64,000 bases of DNA. It comes from Dyadobacter sp. GTDB lineage: Bacteria > Bacteroidota > Bacteroidia > Cytophagales > Spirosomataceae. The stretch lies in assembly GCF_017744695.1 (NCBI RefSeq), contig NZ_JAGIAS010000001.1:835013-899012 (forward strand). The letters are read 5' to 3'. This document shows positions 19,859 to 29,347 of the stretch, one piece after another; the first letter of the stretch is position 1, and every line of letters starts with the position of its first letter. The notes beneath the pieces were generated by a model. It saw only the letters and a program-made list of their open reading frames with translations. It did not search any database and was not told the origin of the DNA. A program made the translations under genes and the position numbers.

Positions 19859-20389
19859 TTATGATTTAAACATCGGCAACGGATTTAGCGGATGGCGTAA
19901 GAAGTTAGTGCCGATTTTCCGTATCAGAAACCAATGGAACCCGGCATTCGGGAACTGGCGACGCAGGCGGCTGAGTATTTGCCGGTCGGCACCGAATGCA
20001 AGCAGGCCGAGCGAGACGTCAGTCCAGTCTGCTTTCCGGAAGGTTTCCACCGTTACCGGAAACGTGCCACGGTAGGCCCTGATCTTATGATGCCAATAAA
20101 TCATTGCAGTTATCTCGGCTACGCCGGCACCTCCCTGCGTGGTATTCAGGTAATGCTCGGCTTGCTCGATGGACGGAGGGAGGTAGTCGATCGTGTGGGC
20201 TGTCCATATGCCGATGTCGTGGAATACCGCAGCAATCGCATATTTGTGGCGGTTTGCAGGGTCGGTATCGCGCAGCACACAGGTCTCGAAAACCCGGTGA
20301 ACGTGGTTAGAATATTTTTCGAGATCGGCGCCGATCTCCTGTCTGAAACGCCCCAGGAGCTCGTCGACAAGTGGTTCATGGTCTCGCAT
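19859..20389 (-). CDS. HD domain-containing protein
   Basis: YSNHVHRVFETC...AAVFHDIGIWT: HD metal-site pattern; start at MRDHEPLVDELL. Confidence 0.7.
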   Translation of the reverse strand: MRDHEPLVDELLGRFRQEIGADLEKYSNHVHRVFETCVLRDTDPANRHKYAIAAVFHDIGIWTAHTIDYLPPSIEQAEHYLNTTQGGAGVAEITAMIYWHHKIRAYRGTFPVTVETFRKADWTDVSLGLLAFGADRQILSRLRRQFPNAGFHWFLIRKIGTNFLRHPLNPLPMFKS

Positions 20390-20446
20390 GGCACAAATTT
20401 TGAGTGAATGCGATAATTTACAGATAATCAATGCAAAAAACATTAA

Positions 20447-20818
20447 TTACTTCGTTTGCCGCTTCACGACCTCCGGCTCATGCTCCATAACCGGCAGAAA
20501 CCGCTGCGCCGACCCATGCACCAGATCCTTCGAACCCGCATAACCAAAACCTTTGTCTCCCTTCCAGTTCGTCGTCCAAACCAGGTGGAACGTTCCATCT
20601 TTCCCCCGCGCAATCGACGGATCGCGCATGAGCTTGCCGCCTACTTCGGGTTTGAGGTAATCACCGCTCAGGTCTGTCCAACGATAGCCGTCGTTACTGT
20701 AAGCCAGATGCAAGCCGTCCGTAGCCGGCTCGCGGAAGGAGGTGAAGAGGTAGGATTGCTTTTTGCAGGATGATGACAGTAGCAGGGCGATGAGAAATAG
20801 GAAACAAAATCTGTTCAT
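20447..20818 (-). pseudogene. Truncated GH43-like glycosidase remnant (N-terminal third only)
   Basis: Lipoprotein signal (LLLSSSCKKQSYLF), then SNDGYRWTDL...MRDPSIARGKDGTFHLVWTTNWKGDKGFGYAGSKDLVHGSAQRFLPVMEHEPEVV, stopping where the propeller normally continues. Confidence 0.6.
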
Positions 20819-20972
20819 GTTAAAAATATTAATAACACTTGATCATTGAGTCTAACCGTTTGAATGTTTATGGGTAGCCCTTGCTAATTAACCGCAAAAC
20901 TGCTCCTCAACTGGCTTGTAATGAAGTACTTTGCGAGATAATTTTACATGTTTTTCATCAACTAATCCGTGA

Positions 20973-21422
20973 GTGACTATGACCGGAGCTACATTGACAA
21001 CCATGAAGTACGAGGCTCGCAAGACCTCCTGGCCAGCCCACATTGCCAGTATCACAAGAATATTTACCAGATCATTTTCCGATTGGTTAATCGTTCGTAT
21101 CGAGCGGAGCCTGGTTCGAGACACGAAACTGATAAAACAGCAAACGGCGCAGATTCCTGAAATGGATGTTGAGCAATTAAACACCGGGTTGATTTTCATA
21201 AAAACTACGCTGCCGATGTTAGAAAAAATGGACGATACAATCGGCAAAATCGATAGCGCCGGGCTGGTGGCTGCATTCAAAGCGTACAAAATGGCTGTTT
21301 TTAAATTTGAGGCCAAGCTTCATTTTAAACAAACAGAGCATTTACCAGTTATACCGACTGATGAGCTGCTTAAAGAAGCACTTTACAATGCAAGCATTAC
21401 GTCCATTATCTCTAAGTTGTAA
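20973..21422 (+). CDS. Putative antitoxin partner of the downstream PemK/MazF-like toxin
   Basis: 150-codon ORF ending 4 nt before the toxin ATG on the opposite strand to its neighbours. Start uncertain (ATGs at 20973, 20979, 21003). Confidence 0.5.
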   Translation: MTMTGATLTTMKYEARKTSWPAHIASITRIFTRSFSDWLIVRIERSLVRDTKLIKQQTAQIPEMDVEQLNTGLIFIKTTLPMLEKMDDTIGKIDSAGLVAAFKAYKMAVFKFEAKLHFKQTEHLPVIPTDELLKEALYNASITSIISKL

Positions 21423-21426
21423 ATTT

Positions 21427-21783
21427 ATGCCATTCAACCCCGGCGACATTGTTTCACTTGATTTCCTGATTCCTTCAACCGGCAAGTATTTGACACATTC
21501 TGCGGTTATATTATCAACGGTCGATGTCTACAATCATGAGAGGACATATGTTTGCGCTATGATGTCATCTTACAATGTAAATGATAGATTCACATTTAAA
21601 CTAGAAAATTCAATGCTACAAAACGCGAGTAATAAAGAATGCTCGCAAGTCAGGTCTCATCTGATTACTTATGTCCCTGATACGAAAGTTCGGCCCGCAA
21701 ATGGAACCCCCTACAACCGACTAAGTCAACATGCATTTGAAAGGCTTATTTCGCACATAGATGAGGTTGTGTTTGGTGTGTAA
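21427..21783 (+). CDS. PemK/MazF-like endoribonuclease toxin
   Basis: MPFNPGDIVSLDFLIPSTGKYLTHSAVILSTVDVYNHERTYVCAMMSS...SQVRSHLITY: PemK-like fold signature; in frame within ORF 21307-21783. Confidence 0.7.
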   Translation: MPFNPGDIVSLDFLIPSTGKYLTHSAVILSTVDVYNHERTYVCAMMSSYNVNDRFTFKLENSMLQNASNKECSQVRSHLITYVPDTKVRPANGTPYNRLSQHAFERLISHIDEVVFGV

Positions 21784-21799
21784 AATTGAATAAGCTCCC

Positions 21800-22774
21800 C
21801 TATTCATTCTTCCCATTCGATTTATCAATAATCACCGCCAGCAAAATCACCAGCCCCTTCACCACCTGCTGCCAAAACGGGGATACGTTTAAGAGTACCA
21901 AACCATTATTCAATACTCCGATGATGATCGCGCCTTGCACGGTGCCAAGGATGCTCCCGCGCCCGCCCGAAAGCGAGGTACCGCCGATGACGACGGCCGC
22001 GATTGAATCCAGTTCATAACTGATACCCGCGTTGGGTTGGGCGGAGTCGAGGCGCGAAGTCACCATGATTCCACCCACCGCCGCGAGCGCTCCGGCAATG
22101 GTATAGACGATAATTTTAACCCTGTTGACATTGATACCAGACAACCGGGAGGCACTTTCATTTCCGCCGATCGCGTAAATGTAGCGCCCGATCCGCGTCT
22201 TGTCGGTCAGGAAAACCGCCAGCGCTACCACAACAATCGAAATCCACACCGGCACGGGAATACCCAGAAACCAGCCCGTACCGATAAACAAAAATGTATC
22301 CCCTAGCCCGCTGATGGGGAAACCGCCCGTCCACAGCATGGTAAGCCCCCGCGCGACCGTCAGCATCGCGAGCGTAGCTACAAATGGCGGTACATTGAAC
22401 CGCGTGATGGCCCACCCATTGAATGCACCCAGAGCGGAGCCTGTAAGGCCGCCCGCCAGGATCGCGCCGAGTACGGTAAATCCGATGTACAGGTTCTGAG
22501 AAGGTAATTCAATGCCGTTTTTGAGCAAACCTGCCGTAATCGCACCACATAATGCCAGTACCGAACCAACCGACAGATCGATCCCGGCTGTAAGTACGAT
22601 CAGCGTCATGCCCACCGAAATGCAGATATTGACCGAAATCTGCCGCATCACATTCCAGAGGTTCGAAAACGAAAGGAACTTGTCGGACAGAACGCTCAAT
22701 GCAAGGCACAGAAGGAATAGCGCAATGAGGGATTGGAAGCGGGCGAAGTTTTTGCGGCTGTAAGCAATAGGCAT
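21800..22774 (-). CDS. Rbs-type sugar ABC transporter permease
   Basis: GMTLIVLTAGIDLSVGSVLAL...GITSLSGGRGSILGT-type motifs (VIGGTSLSGGRGSILGTVQGA). Confidence 0.92.
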   Translation of the reverse strand: MPIAYSRKNFARFQSLIALFLLCLALSVLSDKFLSFSNLWNVMRQISVNICISVGMTLIVLTAGIDLSVGSVLALCGAITAGLLKNGIELPSQNLYIGFTVLGAILAGGLTGSALGAFNGWAITRFNVPPFVATLAMLTVARGLTMLWTGGFPISGLGDTFLFIGTGWFLGIPVPVWISIVVVALAVFLTDKTRIGRYIYAIGGNESASRLSGINVNRVKIIVYTIAGALAAVGGIMVTSRLDSAQPNAGISYELDSIAAVVIGGTSLSGGRGSILGTVQGAIIIGVLNNGLVLLNVSPFWQQVVKGLVILLAVIIDKSNGKNE

Positions 22775-22870
22775 TAGGCTGTATGCTTTTAATGGTAAAA
22801 TTGTTTATTATGATAATTAGTATTCAGGAAGCTTATGGCCTACTGCTTAAAGCTTATAGCCTTCTTCAAA
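22775..22870. repeat. Short degenerate array (AAGCTTATRGCC-type) in the rbsA-rbsC gap
   Basis: AGGCTGTATGC ... AAGCTTATGGCCTACTGCTTAAAGCTTATAGCC; resembles 30841-30875 (TTAAGCTGTAAGCCATAGGCTTTAAGCC). Confidence 0.5.
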
Positions 22871-24360
22871 ATTCCGTCCTCCGTCGCTTCGCGAGCCAGG
22901 AATTCGCCTGTCAGCCGCCCCTCCGCCATTACCAGAATACGATCGGAAATAGCCAGGATTTCGGGGAGTTCCGACGACACAACCAGAATGCCCAGCCCTT
23001 TGTCGGCGAGGCGGATAATGAGCTTGTAAATCTCCGATTTGGCATTGATATCGATGCCCCGGGTCGGTTCGTCGAGCAGAAGCACTTTCGGGCGCGTGGC
23101 CAGCCATTTGGCCAGCACAATTTTCTGCTGATTACCTCCGCTTAAATTGCGGGCCTGTTGTTCTTTAGAAGGCGTTTTAATGCGCAACTCACTGATATAA
23201 TGATCGGCCAGCTCGCACTCTTTTGTGTCGCTCAGCGTGCCGAGGCTTTCCATTTCTGCCAATGTGGTGAGACTGATGTTATTTTTCACACCTAGTCCAA
23301 GCACCAATCCGTCCTTTTTCCGGTCCTCGGGTACGAGCGCGAGCCCGGCCGCAATGGCACGTGCGGGGGAATCGCAGCAAATGGGTTGCCCGCCGATCAA
23401 CGCTTCTCCGCTCGAATGCGCAGGATGCAGCCCGAAAATAGATTCCAATAACTCGGTGCGCCCGGCGCCCATCAGACCAAAAAGCCCCACAATCTCCCCT
23501 TTACCAATATTAAAAGAAACATTACTCAGCACATTTCCCGACTTGACCCGGCTTTTCAGGTTCAGGTTTTTCACTTCCAGCAACGGTACGTAAGTGCCAC
23601 GGCCGCTGGTCTTTCGCATCGCTTCAATTTTCCGGCCTACCATTTTGCTGATCAGCTGGTCCTGGGTCATACCCGCCATTTTGCCGGATTCGATGCTCTT
23701 CCCGTCGCGAAGCACCACATAATGATCGGCGATGCGAAACAGCTCGTCGAGCTTGTGCGAAACGTAAACGATGGCCTTGTTCTGCGCTTTGAGGTCGGTG
23801 ATGATATCAAACAAAACCTCCACTTCCGCCCCTGTAATGGCGGAGGTCGGCTCGTCCATAATGATCAGTTCGGCGTCGGTCAGCAATGCTTTGGCGATTT
23901 CGACGATCTGTTGCTGGCCTACTTTGAGCTTGAAAACCTGCAAATCGGGGCTCACTTTCAGTTTCAGGCGGTCGAGCAGCTCCTGCGTACGCTTGCGCAT
24001 GCGGCTTTTGTCCATGGTGCCGTACTGTGTTACCAGTTCGCGCCCGAGAAAAATATTTTCAGTGATGGTCAGGTAAGGAATCAGGTTGAGTTCCTGGTGA
24101 ATGATCACGACGCCCTGCTGCTGGGCATCTTTCGGGCCGGTGAACTTCGCCGTTTCGCCCTTGTAGTAAATATCTCCCTCAAAATCAGGGTAAACGCCCG
24201 AAAGTATCTTCATTAACGTCGATTTCCCGGCCCCATTCTCCCCGATCAGCGCGGTCACTTTGCCCGCTTCGATCGAAAGCGAAACGTCATCCAGCGCCAC
24301 CACACCCGGGAACCGCTTTGTGATATGCTTCACTTCCAACAAGGTCGCTGTGTCCGTCAT
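22840..24360 (-). CDS. Rbs-type sugar ABC transporter ATP-binding protein (two ABC domains)
   Basis: Walker A GENGAGKSTLMKIL, signature LKVGQQQIVEIAKAL and LSGGNQQKIVLAKWL, Walker B LIIMDEPTSA / VLLLDEPTRGIDINAK. Confidence 0.95.
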   Translation of the reverse strand: MTDTATLLEVKHITKRFPGVVALDDVSLSIEAGKVTALIGENGAGKSTLMKILSGVYPDFEGDIYYKGETAKFTGPKDAQQQGVVIIHQELNLIPYLTITENIFLGRELVTQYGTMDKSRMRKRTQELLDRLKLKVSPDLQVFKLKVGQQQIVEIAKALLTDAELIIMDEPTSAITGAEVEVLFDIITDLKAQNKAIVYVSHKLDELFRIADHYVVLRDGKSIESGKMAGMTQDQLISKMVGRKIEAMRKTSGRGTYVPLLEVKNLNLKSRVKSGNVLSNVSFNIGKGEIVGLFGLMGAGRTELLESIFGLHPAHSSGEALIGGQPICCDSPARAIAAGLALVPEDRKKDGLVLGLGVKNNISLTTLAEMESLGTLSDTKECELADHYISELRIKTPSKEQQARNLSGGNQQKIVLAKWLATRPKVLLLDEPTRGIDINAKSEIYKLIIRLADKGLGILVVSSELPEILAISDRILVMAEGRLTGEFLAREATEDGILKKAISFKQ

Positions 24361-24989
24361 GGCTGTTCGATTTGGAGACTTACGGGAATGATTTCGATAT
24401 TATTCAGCTGCAAATGTTCACGGTTCAGTTCGATGGCACCGTGGAATGTCACACGGTCGCCTTTTTTGACCTTGGATTTGAATGGCGGCACCACCTTTTC
24501 GCGGATCAGCTCGTTGATCTCTGCCGATACGTTGTTAAAATCCATCGAATTGGTGAACGCATTGATGTCGATCGCGCCGGACGCATCGCGTACTGCATTG
24601 CCAAAAATATACTCCGTAGCAATGCGCACATTTCCAGCACCTTCACCGGCACCGATGAGTTTCACAGACACTTCATTTTCGCTCACATCAGCCACAATGC
24701 CCTGTCCTTTGACCAGAAAATAGCGAATATTACCGATGCCCAATGCGTGTGAATACTGTTCAAAGGCTTTGTCTTTTTCCGTTTTCAGCTGCGCGGTCAA
24801 TGCATTCAGATCCACCGCTTTCGACAAGCCGGGAATCAGCTTTTTTCCCCAGAAATCTTCGGCATAACCGGCAGCGTCAAATGCCGCGGCGCCCGCCTTC
24901 ACTTCATCCAGCTTCCTGAAATACACCGAATTATAAGCCAGTAATGCAAACACCACTGCAAAAAGCAGGTATCGGATCGGTTTGGGCAT
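24357..24989 (-). CDS. DUF2291-family membrane-anchored periplasmic protein
   Basis: Single N-terminal TM; ...DFWGKKLIPGLSKAVDLNAL..; overlaps the ABC ATPase start (ATGA). Confidence 0.7.
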   Translation of the reverse strand: MPKPIRYLLFAVVFALLAYNSVYFRKLDEVKAGAAAFDAAGYAEDFWGKKLIPGLSKAVDLNALTAQLKTEKDKAFEQYSHALGIGNIRYFLVKGQGIVADVSENEVSVKLIGAGEGAGNVRIATEYIFGNAVRDASGAIDINAFTNSMDFNNVSAEINELIREKVVPPFKSKVKKGDRVTFHGAIELNREHLQLNNIEIIPVSLQIEQP

Positions 24990-24991
24990 AG

Positions 24992-25948
24992 CTATTCTTT
25001 TTCGCCGTATGCGGCATAGTTTTCGACATTATCCTTCTTCACCAGCTCCACCGCCACCGGCATTTTACCTGGAAAATCGCGTTTGCCCTTGAAATACTCA
25101 TCGGCAAAAGTGGCGGCTGTCTGTGCCATTACTTCCGGGAACTGCATTCCTGTTGCCATGATCTTTCCGTCCCGAATGGACTTCACCACATCTTCGGCGC
25201 CATCAAACCCGAATACTTTCACACGATCGGCTTTTCCGGCGGCCACCAGCGCCTGGTAGGCTCCCATGGCCATAGCGTCGTTCCCGCAAAAAACACCGTC
25301 GATATCCGGGTGCGCTTGCAGAATGGATTCCATCACCTCCATCGCCTTGTTCCGGTCGAAATCGGCGCTCTGCTGGGCGACCATTTTTAGGCCGGGATAG
25401 AAGTCCACGACACTGTGAAAGCCTTTTGAGCGGTTCCAGGTGTTGTTGTCACCAACCATCCCCAGGATTTCGACATACTTGCCTTTCTTGTTCAATGTCT
25501 CGACGAAGTACTTCCCGATCGCCACGCAACCCGAATAGCTGTCCGACAAAATCTGCGAAGTAGCGGCACCGTTGGCATTCACCTCCCGATCCATGCAAAA
25601 CACCGGGACACCCGCCGCCGCCGCATTTTTCACATTCACAATGGAGCCGTCGGCATCGGTGGGGTTGAACAAAATGGCGTCGTAACCCGAGGCGATCGCA
25701 TTGTCGAAATGGTCGGTTTCCTGTGCGGTATTATTCTGGGAATCAAAAATTTTGGATTCGTAACCGAGCTGCTTCGCTTTCGACTCGGCCTTCTGCGCCA
25801 GGAAAACGAACCAGGGGTTATTGAGTGTCGACACCACGATGGCGATCTTTTTCGGCTCGTCTTTGGACTCTTTTGTTTTACAACCAATCCATCCAAGCCC
25901 GAAAAGAATCCCAAAAAGCGCTATCCGATAATGCATGTTGATTTTCAT
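24992..25948 (-). CDS. Sugar ABC transporter substrate-binding lipoprotein (RbsB-like)
   Basis: Lipobox [56 protein letters not shown]. Confidence 0.92.
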   Translation of the reverse strand: MKINMHYRIALFGILFGLGWIGCKTKESKDEPKKIAIVVSTLNNPWFVFLAQKAESKAKQLGYESKIFDSQNNTAQETDHFDNAIASGYDAILFNPTDADGSIVNVKNAAAAGVPVFCMDREVNANGAATSQILSDSYSGCVAIGKYFVETLNKKGKYVEILGMVGDNNTWNRSKGFHSVVDFYPGLKMVAQQSADFDRNKAMEVMESILQAHPDIDGVFCGNDAMAMGAYQALVAAGKADRVKVFGFDGAEDVVKSIRDGKIMATGMQFPEVMAQTAATFADEYFKGKRDFPGKMPVAVELVKKDNVENYAAYGEKE

Positions 25949-25960
25949 ACTTTATTGTCC

Positions 25961-27367
25961 TCAGGGGTACACCGTCACAATCACACGCTGGTACCGCGTC
26001 AGCGCCGGGGTACCATTATCGGTGACCGCCAATACAATGTGGATTGTCTCCGGTTTTTCCACCTTTGGAGCCACAAAAGACGTTTGCCCTGCTTTTATAT
26101 CCTTGATACCGAGTGATTCTTTGATATTATAACTGCCCGGCTCCGGGTAATGGATCCATTCGTAAGCCAATGCATTGCCGTCGGGGTCTACGGAACCTTC
26201 CGCGCTAAGCTGCACGGGCTCACCCACTTTCGCGTGGATACGCGTACCGCCTTTCACAACCGCTTTCGGCGGATGGTTGGCTTCCTTGTAGGGTTTGATC
26301 GTCCAGTCCATCCGCGCCGCGAAATCGTACTGGAATGCCTCACGCCAACGCCATAATGTGGCCTTATTGCTGGTATGGTAGGCGCCGTCGACGCCTTTCA
26401 CCTCGTCCATGGCATCCGTGTAAATCGGGCGGGTCTCCGGTTCGTAAAAATATTTCAGCGTGCGTGGCGTGTAGAGTTCGTATCGTCCGCCCCAGCCGCC
26501 GTACTCGGGATGCTCGGGGTCGTTCAGGCCATTGTTGACTAATCCTAAAAACGAAGGCGTGTCGCCTTCCATCAAAAACTTGGTGAACGGATACTCCGCT
26601 CCCATCGGACCATGACTGCGAACATGCTCGTCGAGCCAGGGGTTATCCACGATTTCAAAATTGGCACCGGCAAAACGGCCATGAAACTTGTCACCGCTGA
26701 TGCCCGACCATGTCGCATAATGGTAAGCGCCGGCAGCATGGTAACCCGGGCTACCCACATAGAACAATTCCGGAAAAGTCTTGCGGATCCACGGACCGGT
26801 ATCGTCCTGGTCTGAAATGGTGTACATCCTGATTTTGGAAACGAACTTCCGCACGTCCTCCGGCGACCGGGTCATTTTCACTTTCCAGAGCGCCTGCGCA
26901 AGGCAATTGGCGCCGCCCCAAACCGGAATCCATACAGGCCGGTCGTCCTTTTTATCGACTACCTTGATAATCCATTCCGAACCTTCCGAATCTTTACCCT
27001 TGCCTACCGCATTCAAACCGAAATCGGGATAAGCGCTTTTGGTAATACTGATGAGATAATCCGCTTCCGGATACCCTTTTTCATGCAAAAGCAGATTAGG
27101 ACGCACCTTGCGATAAGCTTCTATGAGCTGCCTGATCTTTTCCGGTGCAACGCGTTTTTGCTGGTGAATGGAAGTCGTGGCTACCAGGCCCTCGATATCC
27201 CATTGGTTGGAATAAGTCAGAAACCGGATCATCGACTGGGTGTCGTCCGGTTCATTCTCTATGTCTGTCAGCACCAGCACACGGTGCCTGGTCATATCGT
27301 CCTGCGCATAGGCGCCAGTCCCCAAAAGCAATGCAACGCCACAGAACACTTGTCTTATCAGTTTCAT
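25961..27367 (-). CDS. Secreted DUF1593 (nucleoside-hydrolase-like) protein
   Basis: Signal peptide; [40 protein letters not shown] (DxxxxDDxxS metal-site pattern); C-terminal beta-sandwich. Confidence 0.85.
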   Translation of the reverse strand: MKLIRQVFCGVALLLGTGAYAQDDMTRHRVLVLTDIENEPDDTQSMIRFLTYSNQWDIEGLVATTSIHQQKRVAPEKIRQLIEAYRKVRPNLLLHEKGYPEADYLISITKSAYPDFGLNAVGKGKDSEGSEWIIKVVDKKDDRPVWIPVWGGANCLAQALWKVKMTRSPEDVRKFVSKIRMYTISDQDDTGPWIRKTFPELFYVGSPGYHAAGAYHYATWSGISGDKFHGRFAGANFEIVDNPWLDEHVRSHGPMGAEYPFTKFLMEGDTPSFLGLVNNGLNDPEHPEYGGWGGRYELYTPRTLKYFYEPETRPIYTDAMDEVKGVDGAYHTSNKATLWRWREAFQYDFAARMDWTIKPYKEANHPPKAVVKGGTRIHAKVGEPVQLSAEGSVDPDGNALAYEWIHYPEPGSYNIKESLGIKDIKAGQTSFVAPKVEKPETIHIVLAVTDNGTPALTRYQRVIVTVYP

Positions 27368-27454
27368 AAATTTTGACCAAATAAACCTATTTGAAAAAGA
27401 CCTGATTTTACAACGACTAATTAACCGACTGTTTACACTTACAACAGCGGTGAC

Positions 27455-28417
27455 TTACCTGACAAGGCCGAGCGCGGCGGCGGCAATGCCTCCTTCTGAA
27501 ATACCATAGTGATTAAAAATCTCCGTTTGGGAGCCGGTGACCGTGTATTCGTCGGGGATACCCATGATCTTGAACCGGTTATGGAAGTTATTCTGGATCA
27601 AATACGAAGCGCACGCCTCGCCGAGACCGCCATAAACGCTATGCTCTTCTACTGTGACAACAGGCTGGCCGGAAGCCGCGATATTTCGCAACAGATCGTA
27701 ATCGAGCGGCTTGATTGTGTGCATACTTATTACCGTGGCAGAGATTTGGTGCTCCCGTTCGAGCTTTTCCGCCGCCCGTAAGGCTGGGGCAACCGTTTCA
27801 CCCGTTCCGATAATGGTAACGTCCTTGCCCTCACGCACGATACGCCCTTTTCCGAACTCAAATGTTTTCTCCTCTTCGGAAAGTAAAGGCATTTGTTTTT
27901 TACCAAAGCGGATGTACACCGGCATATCGGTTTCGGCTGCCAGCAAAATAGCCTGTTCGGTTTCAAAATTATCCGCCGGGGCTACTACAATAAGGTTATT
28001 AATGGTGCGTAAAACCGCGAAATCATGCAAGCTGTGGTGTGTTGAGCCCAATGCGCCATAGCTGACGCCGGCACTGATACCGATCAGCTTTACCGGGTTG
28101 TCGGAATAGGCCACATCGTTTTTGATTTGTTCCAATGCGCGGGCCGTCAAAAAGCAGGCGGGGGAAACCGCAAATACCTTCTTGCCCGCCGAAGCCAGTC
28201 CCGCCGCAACGCCCACCAGGTTCTGTTCGGCAATACCTACTTCGATAATTTGTTCAGGAAATTGCTGCCCAAACGGCACCAGCTTCCCCGAGCCGCGCGA
28301 ATCGCTCGTCACCACGATGACGTCCCTGTCCGTTTGGGCAAGGTGCTGCAATGTGCCCGAAAAAACTTCCAGATTGGCCCGCTGGCTCACAGCTATGTTC
28401 TCGATCGTCGCATCCAC
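27455..28417 (-). CDS. Transketolase C-terminal (Pyr/C) subunit
   Basis: Split transketolase: VVVTSDSRGSGKLVPFGQQFPEQIIEVGIAEQNLVGVAAGLASAGKKVF; HHSLHDFAVLRTINNLIVVAPAD. Confidence 0.9.
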   Translation of the reverse strand: MDATIENIAVSQRANLEVFSGTLQHLAQTDRDVIVVTSDSRGSGKLVPFGQQFPEQIIEVGIAEQNLVGVAAGLASAGKKVFAVSPACFLTARALEQIKNDVAYSDNPVKLIGISAGVSYGALGSTHHSLHDFAVLRTINNLIVVAPADNFETEQAILLAAETDMPVYIRFGKKQMPLLSEEEKTFEFGKGRIVREGKDVTIIGTGETVAPALRAAEKLEREHQISATVISMHTIKPLDYDLLRNIAASGQPVVTVEEHSVYGGLGEACASYLIQNNFHNRFKIMGIPDEYTVTGSQTEIFNHYGISEGGIAAAALGLVR

Positions 28418-28435
28418 TATTTCTACTATTTAAAT

Positions 28436-29299
28436 TCAAGTCAGGTTACCCGGAACGGCCCAGGAAAGTGTTTCTTTCAAAAGGTCCAGTTCCTGTATCG
28501 CATCGGCATACTGCTTGGGATCGGGTACGCCGTGGTGCCATTTCAATTGATTCTCCATATAGCTCACGCCCTTGCCCTTCACCGTGTGAGCGATAATCAG
28601 GCTCGGCTTACCTTTTTCAAAAGGTAGTGCGCCAAATGCAGCTGTCAGCTCGCCGATATCATGCCCGTCGACATGCCGCACCGCCCAGCCGAATGCTTCA
28701 AATTTCTCATCAACAGGATCGGTGTTGCACACAGCACTGGTAGGGCCGGAGATTTGCAGGGTGTTTTTGTCCAAAATAGCGCAAAGGTTATCCAGCTTGT
28801 AATGCGAGGCCGACAGTGCGGCTTCCCAGTTGGAGCCTTCCGGCAACTCGCCGTCGCCCAGCACTGTAAATACGCGGTAATCGCGCTTATCGAGCTTGCC
28901 GGCGATCGCTGTGCCTACGCTCAGCGAAAGCCCGTGGCCCAGCGCACCTGTATTCTGTTCCACGCCGTGCACTTTGCGTGTCGGGTGGCCGATGTAATGC
29001 GACTGGTACTGGCACAAAGTCTCCAAATCCGATTCCGGGAAAAAGCCGCGCGACGCCAGTACCACATATAATGCTTCTACCGTATGCCCCTTGCTCTGAA
29101 TGTACCGGTCGCGGTCGGGAGAGTCGAAACTATCGGGGACGACATTCATCGTATGATTGTAGAGTACATTCAAAATATCGATACACGACAGGCTGCCGCC
29201 GGTATGGCCCGCTTTGGCCTGGTAGATGTATTTGAGGATTTTCTTCCGGTACTCCACCGATTTCTGCGCCAGTTCCTTTTCCGACATGACTCTTAGCAT
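28436..29299 (-). CDS. Transketolase N-terminal (ThDP/PP) subunit
   Basis: AGHTGGSLSCIDILNVLY; LGHGLSLSVGTAIAGKL; VLGDGELPEGSNWEAALSASHYKLDNLCAILDKN (ThDP motif). Start may be MSEKE (29287). Confidence 0.92.
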   Translation of the reverse strand: MLRVMSEKELAQKSVEYRKKILKYIYQAKAGHTGGSLSCIDILNVLYNHTMNVVPDSFDSPDRDRYIQSKGHTVEALYVVLASRGFFPESDLETLCQYQSHYIGHPTRKVHGVEQNTGALGHGLSLSVGTAIAGKLDKRDYRVFTVLGDGELPEGSNWEAALSASHYKLDNLCAILDKNTLQISGPTSAVCNTDPVDEKFEAFGWAVRHVDGHDIGELTAAFGALPFEKGKPSLIIAHTVKGKGVSYMENQLKWHHGVPDPKQYADAIQELDLLKETLSWAVPGNLT

Positions 29300-29347
29300 T
29301 AGTCCGGCTTTACGGCCGGTATTTGTAATTTTCCGATGGTTCAGGGT

